Below are positions 38,334-49,400 of a stretch of DNA of 64,000 nt, piece by piece; the stretch's first letter is position 1, and each line of letters starts with the position of its first letter. The stretch comes from Nematostella vectensis (Eukaryota > Cnidaria > Anthozoa > Actiniaria > Edwardsiidae). The notes under the pieces were generated by a model that searched no databases, had not been told where the DNA came from, and saw only the letters and a list, made by a program, of their open reading frames with translations. Position numbers and translations under genes: made by a program. The DNA lies in contig NC_064042.1 in the NCBI RefSeq assembly GCF_932526225.1, positions 1,657,001 through 1,721,000 on the forward strand. The letters are read 5' to 3'.

Positions 38334-40195
38334 ACAAATAAAATGGATGCAGTATCAAGAATACAAAGAATACATATGAGTGCAAAGCTTTAAAGATGGG
38401 TGAGAACGTCGGAATGAAAAGACAGTGAATTTTTATCACAAGAGCAATTGCGATCACACACAGCACAATTCAGTTTACTAATATAAAATGCACCTGCCCT
38501 CGACACCAAAATTGTATAGCCATCTTATTATTCTATATATGAATTTATCACCACAAAAAGAATCTATCCAAATTTTTAGTCTTTTCTACCAAAATTGGCC
38601 AAGTGGATGAATGAAGTCGAACGTAGCAGAACTTAATTTTTGTCTAAAGCTCGAACTGCTTCAAACATACTGGAAATCGTAAAACGTGTGCAAGTCTGAG
38701 AACACGAATGTTTAGGTTGGAAAAGGGGATCAAAGAAGATATGCAGAATCTATGGTTTCTTCATTGACCGCGGGAGAGAAATAGAAAAATTAATAAGGTG
38801 TGTGTTTCTAGTGTAAATAACATATTTTATTTTGTAAAATACAATTTTACTTTTGTATAACAAAGTTTTCATCAAAAATAAATGTCATTTTTTTAACGAA
38901 TTCTTTATTGATGCCTGTGAAGCGAAACTAGCAAATATGCAGGCCCAGCAAAGCTTGCGTTGTTTGTGCATCATGTTAGGTGGGGCTGCCGAAGAGTAGT
39001 CCGCCAACATTTTATTTGTCTTGTGGTTAGGTCTAGCGCGTCCACGCCAGCAAATGCTGCCAAACCTTTGCGCGGTTAATACGGGGCTTTAGACTGTTAA
39101 GCCCGGCGCACACAGAATTTCACGTGTGGACTTTGTTCACTGCATTGCGAGGCCAAAAACTCACAGCTCAAGCAGAAAAGAATTTTCCCTCAGTTGCTCG
39201 TGAGACGTATTTCGTTCGATTGACTTCCGCTCACCGAGTGTTTTGCCTTGCGAGACAGTAAGCAAAGTGCACGCTTAAACTTTTCCTCACTCATGAATAA
39301 CAAGGTACCCTGGGTACCATAGCCTCCACACTTCTCTTGTCCAGTGACCAGTGAAATAACAAGGTAGGTTAACCAAGATCAACGCTAATCAGGAGAGCTG
39401 CGCAAAGGCCATTTGACATAGATGGACCAAACCGGTTATTTACCTTTGCGATTATTACTAGCGGGATTTGATGTGAGATTTTCCGGCGTTTATTTCGAGA
39501 GAGGTAAACAACATAAGACAGTTTAAATATTAGAACTTGTGTCAGCTTTTTCGAAAGCTTTTTAAAAGTTTTGAAAAACGTCTTTGTTTCAAATATCCAT
39601 TAGCTTTTTCGAACGAAGGAACGATTTTAATTATCAGTCAACTATATTTTTAATTACATGAAAATAGTATAATATCCTTCAATAGATGGTTGGCAATTAA
39701 CTTTTTTTTACTATAAGCAAACAAAAAGTTTTGCTTTATTAGCTTTTGCATGTGATATATATGCTGGTTTGCAGACCCAATTGACATTTCCCCTCACACT
39801 TATCTTGCCTATGAGGATATGAAAGTTTCATTCTTGACTTTCACAGGGCGTGCGTCCACCTGTCTACCGTTTTCTCTTCTCTCAAGGAGTCTCCACTAGC
39901 CCTCACAGTAGCTCTTTATCCTCGGGATAAGAGAGAGTCGTGAAGTGCCCCATACAACAAGGAATACATTTTGGTCTGCAAGCTGCCGGCGTTGAGAGCC
40001 AAGAGATTAAAAAGGACGGAAACCGCGAACACCATCAAAAATTCACCAAAAATCAATTCTACAATGTATTCTTAGTACTAATTCAAGGGGTAAAGGCATA
40101 TTTTTTTCAAAGCTTGAGTGATAGCACAAGTTTGAAACCAATGACTTTGTAAGAATTTACTAAACACAATTGAAGAGCAGTGGGAGCAAAAGATT
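38334..40195. other. Intergenic region between MINDY4B-like gene and GPCR
   Basis: No supported gene. An AATAAA on the plus strand near 38877 could end the MINDY4B-like transcript, but this would need a 540-base 3' UTR. The last ~300 bases (39897-40195) are the GPCR leader, which is duplicated downstream at 41305. Confidence 0.4.
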
Positions 40196-41176
40196 ATGTA
40201 TCATCTTCAAGTGAAGAACTCCTCCATACAAGGTGGCTCCAGGAAGGAATGCTCTTTTCAGTTCGCAAATGGTGTCGCTGTTATATCAGTTAACGCTCTC
40301 TTCGCCTTCCTAGGAATAATTGGCAATGCGCTAGCGCTGGTCACCCTGTGGAAAACGCCTCGATTTCGCGCAAGTGTTAGTGCAATGTGCGTCGGTGCGG
40401 TCGCCGCAACTGACCTGATGACGTCACTTTTCGTGCAACCATCGCTAGCGATTTTTATTGGAATTCAAGTTAATGGGAAATGCGGCGATAATTTATGGCC
40501 GGTGTTGAAGTTTTCGGGGTTTTATTCTTGTTGTGCGTCGGTGGTTATCCTGTGTGCCATGAGCGTTGAAAGGTGCCTCGCTATTTGCTGTCCCATATGG
40601 CACAAGCGGAAAATCACTGTCAAGGTCGTAAAGGTTGTCATGATCATCATCTTTATTGCCGCTCTTTTTCCGGCGGCACCGCAAACACTAGAGCTTCCTC
40701 CATCGCATTTCACATCCGGAATGGTAATTTCAGGTATCTGCCTGGTCTTTATCGTCATCATATCTTCTTACCTCGCCATATTCTTTCGAGTTTTAAAGCA
40801 AAGTCGAACTTTCTCCCATCTCTCAGACAACCAAAGGCGCAGTTTTTCTAAAAACAAACGCCTTGCAAGAACAGTTGCCTTGATCATTGGTGCTTATTTC
40901 CTATGTTGGTGTCCCTTAGGATATAGCGTTCAAGTTTCCAAGACTGATTTCTTCACTATTTCGAAAATATGGCCGGTGACGATCGGTCTTTTTTCCTCAA
41001 CCCTGAATCCGGTGATATATTTCTTTCGTGGTTCTGAATTTCGTAAGGAGCTTAAACTACATTTGGCGGTCTGTGTTGGACATTGCACCAAAAACAATGT
41101 AGCTCCCCAGAACATAACTCCATACAACCAGGAGCACTCGAACCAAAACAGCTCAGCATTTAACATAGACTCGTGA
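40196..41176 (+). CDS. Class A (rhodopsin-like) G-protein-coupled receptor, single exon
   Basis: 326 aa with seven hydrophobic segments at about 25-50, 60-88, 103-128, 143-160, 176-200, 224-247 and 257-280. Class A hallmarks: GN in TM1 (GIIGNALAL), Asp in TM2 (AATDLM), Cys before TM3 (GKCGDNLW), ERC in place of DRY at the end of TM3 (MSVERCLAI), CWCP in TM6 and NPVIYFF in TM7. Predicted plasma-membrane receptor; the ligand is unknown. The ERC triplet and short loops recall prostanoid and related receptors, but this is a weak hint. The loop between TM4 and TM5 (around PQTLELPPSHFTSG) has no Cys to pair with the TM3 Cys, which is unusual. The N-terminus has an N-x-S site (NSS). ATG 40196 is the only sensible start. 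A truncated tandem copy follows. Confidence 0.85.
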   Translation: MYHLQVKNSSIQGGSRKECSFQFANGVAVISVNALFAFLGIIGNALALVTLWKTPRFRASVSAMCVGAVAATDLMTSLFVQPSLAIFIGIQVNGKCGDNLWPVLKFSGFYSCCASVVILCAMSVERCLAICCPIWHKRKITVKVVKVVMIIIFIAALFPAAPQTLELPPSHFTSGMVISGICLVFIVIISSYLAIFFRVLKQSRTFSHLSDNQRRSFSKNKRLARTVALIIGAYFLCWCPLGYSVQVSKTDFFTISKIWPVTIGLFSSTLNPVIYFFRGSEFRKELKLHLAVCVGHCTKNNVAPQNITPYNQEHSNQNSSAFNIDS

Positions 41177-41304
41177 ATATATATATGGAATAGGCCATTC
41201 CAGTTATAAGTTTGCGCTTGCATAACTATAGAAACCTACCTCAACTACCAGAATGCAGCGCGCCCTTTTTAAGCTTACACCAAACAAAGAGCGCGCTGCA
41301 ACAA

Positions 41305-41790
41305 GCCCTCACAGTAGCTCTTTATCCTCGAGATAAGTGAGAGTCGTGATGTGCCCCATAAAACGAGGAATACATTTTGTTCTGCAAGCTGCCGGCGTTG
41401 AGAAAGTTATCAAAAAAGAACGGAAACCGCAAACACCATAAAAGTCGTCACCAAAAATTAATTCTTTAATGTATTCTTAGTACTAATTCAAGGGATAAAA
41501 GGCATATTTTTACCAAAGCTTGAGTGATAACACAAGTGTGAAACCAATGACTTTGTTAGAATTTACTAAACACAATTGAGAGCAGTGGGGGTAAAAGATT
41601 ATGTATCATCTTCAAATGAATAACTTCTCCATACAAGTTATGGCGCCAGGAAGGAATTCTCTTTTCAGTTCGCAAATGGTGTCGGTATTATATCCTGGAC
41701 GCTCTCTTCGCCTTCCTAGGAACTATTGGCAGTACGCTAGCGCTGGTCACCCTGTGGAAAACGCCTCGATTTCCGCTAAATTTTAAATGC
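41305..41790 (+). pseudogene. Truncated tandem duplicate of the GPCR gene (5' leader plus first ~60 codons)
   Basis: 41305-41785 aligns with 39897-40377: ccctcacagtagctctttat, then the same leader, ATG and MYHLQ start. Small indels near 41637 and 41690 shift the frame, and similarity stops at the TM1-TM2 loop (acgcctcgattt), soon followed by a stop at 41784. About 1.4 kb separates the copies. It encodes no receptor. Divergence of only several percent suggests a fairly recent duplication. Confidence 0.85.
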
Positions 41791-42653
41791 CCCAGGCCAC
41801 CTCAAGGCAAAATTCAAGAGATTTGCTGACGTTCACCTAAAGAACACTAGCCAAGCAAAGAATGATCTAGTGCTGCCGGGAATAAAACACAGAGAGAGAG
41901 AGAGAACATTTGAGTACCGGTTGGAGTACAGTGAGACAAATTCCGGAACTCGCTTCAACGGCGTTAGCCAGGTTTTTTAACAGGAGGGGGCCCATACGGT
42001 CCTTTCAAGGCATTTTCTCCTGTATTTTAGGTAATGTTCCATGCAGTTACTGTATTTTGCCTGCTAGAAGGGAGAGGGAAGGGGGGGGGGGGGGGGGGGG
42101 GGGCGAGGCGACCGCCTGTCTACGCCACTGCACTCCCACAGATGTACACAGATAATATATATATTTTTTTCGCAGTTGACTAGAATATCATTGTATTTAC
42201 TTGTTTCCCTGAGGGTAAATTACCTAAAAGAGCTAAAAATTGTTGTAAAACCCTCCGCATTTTGTTGCTTTTAACGATTCGCAGCGTCACTAGGATGACA
42301 TAGCAATGTAGTCTTCGCCATTTTCGCTGATTTTGTATATTTCTGGCTGCGCGGACCCGCTGTGTGTGCACAGTGTATACTTATCGATTATAGAGACAAT
42401 AAATAATAGAATACAATAAGAAGCTAGATTGTAATCATTTTTGCCGCCATCAGCACAGTCATCACAGCAAGTGATGATAAAAGCTACCATCTGATTGGCT
42501 GGGGCCGATTTCCGGTACTTTGTTCATACAAGTGAGGCTATGTCAAGTGATCTGTTTTCGTTCCGTGTGTTCATTGCCGTTCGTCGAGCGTGGCATTTTA
42601 TCCATTTAGTCTCTTCTTAGCGCTATCTTCAGCGGATTTTTGTTTTATTGGGG
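41791..42653. other. Non-coding region with poly-G tract
   Basis: Contains a GA repeat at 41891-41904 and a run of about 22 G near 42079-42102. A short frame just after the pseudogene (about 41786-41910) reads like degraded coding sequence but could not be assigned. Confidence 0.4.
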
Positions 42654-42899
42654 CTATGAGTCGGGCACAAAACAGCCATGTGGACGGACATTTGGATGGT
42701 AGGTTTTAGAGTGGATAGTTGCATTTGATTTTATTGGCATTTCATCATTTCGCTGCGGCGAAATTTTGAAATACGGGTGGTATTTTTGTCGATCTTTAAG
42801 TCCTAAGGTCATCAGATCATCTTGTTTCGGTTGCAAATGTGCATTTTCCCACACTGTAACATCGCCAGACGGAGAAGTTTTTAAGCCATACATCCCCAT
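42654..42899 (-). CDS. Small unrecognised protein or last exon of a minus-strand gene
   Basis: The minus-strand frame of 81 aa from ATG 42899 has balanced composition (MGMYGLKTSPSGDVTVWE, LMTLGLKDRQKYHPYF, SKTYHPNVRPHGCFVPDS) and ends at TAG 42654. A canonical AATAAA begins five bases after the stop (minus strand, about 42644-42649). The frame stays open about 55 bases upstream to an AG near 42955, so this could be a terminal exon continuing from upstream rather than a single-exon gene. No family is recognised. It would be divergent from AMP deaminase, whose start is 600 bp away. Chance open frame is the alternative. Confidence 0.4.
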   Translation of the reverse strand: MGMYGLKTSPSGDVTVWENAHLQPKQDDLMTLGLKDRQKYHPYFKISPQRNDEMPIKSNATIHSKTYHPNVRPHGCFVPDS

Positions 42900-42959
42900 A
42901 AGCCCATGTAGTGCTATCGTTTCTTTGTATCCCTTTGAATGTTCGCAAACTTGCTCTCA

Positions 42960-43493
42960 AGGGAATTTCTTTGCGGCAGTGAACGAGAAATGAATGATTT
43001 AAAGGGGATAAAAATAGCGCAAATACCCGAATAATATAACGGAAAACACATGGTTTTATCATCACTGTCTATTGCTATATCGTGGACCTTTCTAGTAGGT
43101 ACATAATTCTCAAAGAGAAATGTTCCTAATGATTTCAGTGCTCTGAAATCTCAAATCTTTTTGAGAGGATACGATTTGCCAACATCACATGCAATCGTTT
43201 GCAATATCACATTTCAGGATGTAATCCTGTTTATCATAAAATACCCCGTACGTAGAAGTGAAAGATAGTGAGGATTTAATAGAAAAGAAAAAGACCACTC
43301 ACATTGTTTTATTTTCTTGCTATGTAGGAATAAGCTCGCGAATATTTGTTTTGTTTTACACGCTTTGTGCTACATCATCTATTCATGACTTGACCAATCA
43401 GATACTTTGTAAGAAATCTTTTGTGCAAGCCCAGCCAATCACAATACTCGTAATATCTTGAAGAGAGAAGAGTACAAGATTGTTTACTACAAA
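42960..43493. promoter_or_regulatory. Upstream region of AMP deaminase (possible shared promoter)
   Basis: No supported coding sequence. It separates the putative minus-strand small gene from the plus-strand AMP deaminase start and would contain both promoters. No TATA box is evident. The AMPD start context is acaaaATGG, with a purine at -3 and G at +4. Confidence 0.3.
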
Positions 43494-46400
43494 ATGGCGG
43501 ACGACGAGCTAAGGAAAAGTCTTCCCGGGAATTCCGATGGCGGTCGGCCGCCTTATCGGCGAAACAAAAGTTGGGAGCCCCAACCAACTTTACCTGATAT
43601 TTTCCGTTTTCCACCAGATACAATGAGAAGGCAGAGATTCTTATCACAAGAATACTTAAGCCACCAGAAACAAGAGACCAAGAAAAAACACGATGTCTTT
43701 ACCACGCTACAAGAAACGCTCGAGGTCCTTAGAGACGACGCAGAGACGTCAAGAGATCAATTCAAACGCGACGACATGTGGTGCAGACCTTTTGAAATCC
43801 CAGAGCATCCGATCGAGCAATTGGAACTCAAAAAGGAAGAAATCAATCTGGAAAGACAACATTCTAAAATAATGCGAGGGAATTCGGTGTCTGGACCCCA
43901 GCTAGCCGGCGAAAGAAGCCCGTCTTCCACGGAAAGCTTGTTGGGATATGGAGGAAGCTTGGACAGCATGCCCTACTTCCACAGGGTCTCTATCTCAGGT
44001 GGAAATACAAGTGGGGTAAGTATGTAAAGAGGGTATAAATTAACTGATCTATCTTAGTTTGGGATGCCCTGAAGTGGAATTTATGCGGATTCTATCTAAG
44101 AAATTAGCATTTCTTTGAGTTTACATGTGAAACTTAGCATTCCAACATTTATATTTTATTATGTGTGCACTATACTCTTGGATTTCACACTCGAATTTTC
44201 AGACTAAGAGGTGATAAGACAGATTGAGCCAATCTCCTAATCCTGTGCATTGTTTCTTATAAACCGTGATAAGCCAGATTGAGCTGCATTATTGCTAATA
44301 ACCCCAGATAAGCCAAGCTCAGATCTTACGTACCTAAAATATACACATCCAAACTCCACCTGGCAAGCAGTGGACATGCTATTCCAATATCTGTATTTTT
44401 GCAACAAATAGTGAAAAGGCAGCCCCTTTTAACCACAGTTTGCAATGCAGGGTAACTTGTTTTGATTTGAAATATATTAGACATAAGGAGATGGCTTAGT
44501 TCTACCAAAACCCTATTTCATTCTGATTGTCTGGCAAAGTGATAAGCCTAGTATGAAGATCATGTCTCTTTTTCTAGTCTATCAAAGATTATATGCTCTG
44601 AATTGTTAATTTTTCATACACTTTTGAGGTGTAGAGCAGTTAGCTTCCATATTAAAAAATATATTTAAAAAAAAGAATCAGATAGATTGTCCAGCTTTTG
44701 TCTTCTCTATATATCCTTTATAAAGCAATGGGCAACACAGACATACCTATGATACCTTGTTACTCCCTTTATATAGCAATGGGTAACACAGACATACCTA
44801 TGATACCTTGTTACTCCCTTTATATAGCAATGGGTAACACAGACATACCTATGACAACTTGTTACTCCCTTTATATAGCAATGGGCAACACAGACATACC
44901 TATGATACCTTGTTACTCCCTTTATATAGCAATGGGAATACAGACATACCTATGATACCTTGTTACTCCCTTTATATAGCAATGGGAACACAGACATACC
45001 TATGATACCTTGTTACTCCCTTTATATAGCAATGGGAACACAGACATACCTATGATACCTTGTTACTCCCTTTATATAGCAATGGGCAACACAGACATAC
45101 CTATGATACCTTGTTACTCCCTTTATATAGCAATGGGTAACACAGACATACCTATGATACCTTGTTACTCCCTTTATATAGCAATGGGTAACACAGACAT
45201 ACCTATGACAACTTGTTACTCCCTTTATATAGCAATGGGCAACACAGACATACCTATGATACCTTGTTACTCCCTTTATATAGCAATGGGAATACAGACA
45301 TACCTATGATACCTTGTTACTCCCTTTATATAGCAATGGGAACACAGACATACCTATGATACCTTGTTACTCCCTTTATATAGCAATGGGAACACAGACA
45401 TACCTATGATACCTTGTTACTCCCTTTATATAGCAATGGGTAACACAGACATACCTATGACAACTTGTTACTCCCTTTAGATAGCAATGGGAACACAGAC
45501 ATACCTATGATACCTTGTTACTCCCTTTATATAGCAATGGGTAACACAGACATACCTATGACAACTTGTTACTCCCTTTATATAGCAATGGGCAACACAG
45601 ACATACCTATGATACCTTGTTACTCCCTTTATATAGCAATGGGAACACAGACATACCTATGATAACTTGTTACTCCCTTTATATAGCAATGGGAACACAG
45701 ACATACCTATGATAACTTGTTACTCCCTTTATATAGCAATGGGAACACAGACATACCTATGATACCTTGTTACTCCCTTTATATAGCAATGGGAACACAG
45801 ACATACCTATGATACCTTGTTACTCACTTTATTTATGTTTGCTGAAAACAGGTAGGCTCTTCTTTGCCATTACCCTGTCTATCTGTGTGTTGCCTAAGAG
45901 TGACAGAGTGGGGGGGGGGGGGGGGGGGGGGTGGGGTGGGGGGAGAGAAAGGGAATTGTAACCTCCCTCTTAACACATTGACCCCTCAACCGGCCTGTAC
46001 CGGCTTTGGGAAGTACCCACAACCCAAAAAATTCATAAATTCAAAATAAACACAACAAGATGAAGATACTAAGGCATCAGTCTAAGGGATAAATGGTCTT
46101 GCAGATATGCATCCAACCAAGGTGTTGGCATCTACTCTTAAGCCAAATAATAGCACAGGTTCTTTGACAAATCTCAAATCGAACAAGGAGAGAAAAGCAG
46201 AATCACCCCTCTCAATAAAACGCTCAAAATACCACACAAGGGAGAGAAATCAGCAAACACAGCTCAAGACACAAATAGATACCTTTATTCTGATCCTCCA
46301 GGTACATTTCCTTGGCCTCAAAACACAATGTTCATTCCTTGAAGGATTGTACAACCACGAAAATATCTTTACGTATTGCAAAGCATTCTGGGAGATCCAG

Positions 46401-49400
46401 GGGAAAATTCACGAGGGGAGGGCCAGTCAACACTCCTCTCCCCAAAGTCAGATGGTTTTTTATAAGTCTTTTCACCCCGAAGCCAAACGAATCAATTCCA
46501 GGCCATACAAACCCAGAATAGCAGTGTAAACAATTTTGGAATCAATTTGGTTTCAGAAAAGACAGCATTTAGGAGAGCTGTGGTGATTCATTAGAAAATT
46601 ATTTTCTCATCCGGGCAAAGCCAAACAAGAAAAAATAATCATGAATCCACCTTTGCTTGCAAATATCCATAAGCAAAGCACTCAATTATGCCCCAAAAGA
46701 CTTCATGATGTCCTGAGACACTCTCCTAATATGCTCATAGCTGTATTTTTGATGAAAAATACAAGCAACCATCAACTTGTGCTGGCTTCAGCACATCGAC
46801 GAGGGATTAAAAGTGGGGACCGCAAAGCACTGTTGGAAAGCTTGGATACCACTGACTAGGTGCAGCTGTGTTTGACTTTGACGGGCTGTATAAAACTCAG
46901 AATTAGGGGGGAGGTATCTGTTTTCAGTCTGTTTTTTGTAAATTCAGCTCCAAAAAAGCCAGGAGTCAATGGGTTAATACAGTCCTCAGTTTACAGTATT
47001 TATAAGCATCACTTTATTTCAATTGCTTCACCTGGAGGGTGGGGGTGGGGGAGAGAAAGGGAATTGTAACCTCCCTCTAAATACAGTCCCCAGCTTACAT
47101 TATTTATGAGCATCACTTTATTTCAATTGCTTCATCTGGAGGGTGGGGGTGGGGGAGAGAAAGGGAATTGTAACCTCCCTCTAAATACAGTCCCCAGCTT
47201 ACATTATTCATGAGCATCACTTTATTTCAATTGCTTCATCTGGGGGATGGGGGAGGGGCTGGGTACAGAGTTTCTCCCTGTAGTGCCTCTGCCTCCCATT
47301 GCTCAGTTAAAAGTTTAATGTCCAGTTCCAATATGAATTTAGTTTATTGTTCTTGCTTTTGCTTTGAGGATTTTTCTCTTGTTTCTTTGGTATTCATACC
47401 TCCATAGTTAACACCATTCTCAGCCCTTCGCTGTGTTCTGTGATCAGACTTGAGGCCTACAGCAGCTACCTGTGGTGCAAAGTGGTTGACAAACTTCCAT
47501 AATTCCTTTATTATTTTTTATATCTAGGTTCCTGTAGAGGAATTAAAGCAAGCCGCCAAGCTCCTGGTAGAAGCACTCTTCATTCGCTTCAAATACATGT
47601 CACTCAGCCTTCAGAGCATCTGTAGTGCAACCTCAACAGCTCTCAGCACAGTCCATGATGATTACAAACTTGAGAAATTCTATGGCGATAGGGGAATGCA
47701 TGTGCCAGATGAACCAGAAAACACACGTAAGTCTCATTTACTATATGAAATAAAGTAGGTGTTAAACAACACCTAGCATCTTGATCTAGCATCTAAATGT
47801 TGTTATTGATATCCACAGACATCACAGACTTTTCAAAAGAGTCTCCATTTGACTGTGAGGTTCAGGGAGATTGTGGCTATGCGGTGGAGATGATTGATGG
47901 TGTCATTCAAGTGATCTCATGCAGGCGAGATCACAAGAACCGACCTAGTAACTGCACTGTGCACCCTTTTCCTGATTTACAAGAGTTCTTTGAGGATCAG
48001 AATATTCTTCTAGCTTTGTCTACCCATGGGCCAATGTGAGTGAATTCTGTTTGAATGTCAAAGGGGTTTGTTGTTGCCCCCATACAAACAAAGTATGGTT
48101 GAGTATGGCTCTTTAAAAGCCATTTATAATTTTATATCAAAATATCTCTTGCCATTTCTTTCTAGGGTCTTTCTGGCCTGCTTTCTTTTTCTTATCATTG
48201 CTGGCAATGTGACTAAGGTTGACCTTGCATTTTTCAGCAAATCATTCGCCTACCGCAGATTGAAGTACTTGGAATCTCGCTACTCTCTTCACACTCTTTT
48301 GAATGAAATGAAGGAACTAGCGGCAATGAAAGAAGTGCCTCATAGAGATTTCTATAATGTTAGAAAGGTAGAGTATGAAATGTTGATAAACCAGTTATGT
48401 CAATGATTTAATTATAAGGATTAGGAGTATAAGTATAAACTTCTAACAATATGCTTAAATTTTTTTCATTCCATTATATTTATATCCTGTTTTTTTTTCC
48501 AGGTTGACACTCACGTCCACGCAGCATCCTGCATGAACCAGAAACATCTCCTTCGTTTCATTAAGAAGAAAGTGAAGTGCGAAGGAGATGAACCGGTGAT
48601 AATGCATGATGGAAAAGAAGCAACACTGCGTGAGGTATGCTAGTACTTTAGTTAAGCATATAACAAAGTAATCCTAGCTTGAAGTACAGTGCCTTGTTGT
48701 CTCTCTGTAAAATGTTCAAATATTGGCATTATTCAAAACAAATTGTGCTCTGGAATTTAATTAAAAATGATGTTGGTTTTCTCAACTGTCCTGCAGTTAA
48801 ACTTTCTTTATGTCTTGATTTTATTAGTAGATACCAATGCATTGTGTTGGTCTTTGTGATGTACATAGGGTTGATTATTTGCTATATTGATATGAACTTA
48901 TTTATTTTGTAGGTGTTTGCGATGCACAGAGTATTGATTATTTGTTATAATGATATAAACTGATTTATTTTGTAGGTGTTTGCGATGTACAGAGTATTGA
49001 TGGTTAGTTATATTGATATGGACTGATTTATTTTGTAGGTGTTTGCCATGTTGAATCTCACTCCCTATGATCTTAGTGTTGACACCTTGGACGTACATGC
49101 CGTGAGTAACAAACATCATATTTATACCTTGATCACTTTACCCCTTCCTGCAGCCAGAAAGCTCAGCTCACAGTCACACCTAATTCCAAGTAAAGATAGC
49201 CTAAAGGCTACCCAATTCAAATCTTGCTTGAAGATTAGTTGCTTCAAGACAATGACTAGGACTCTCTTTACCAAGTATTTGATAAAGAGCTATAAAGCCC
49301 TGTTGCTGTTGTTGATTAATTAAGCTGTGAGCTTGTGAGGTGTTGCTTTTAACACCCTCAAACTCCCAACCATAGCATGTAACCCCCCCTTGATTCTGAC

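Noticed and set aside
43375-43647. 90-aa minus-strand frame over the AMPD start
   Set aside because: It is antisense to AMPD exon 1 and has no independent support.
45010-45309. Repetitive plus-strand open frames across 44698-45961
   Set aside because: These are translations of the 51-bp minisatellite inside AMPD intron 1.
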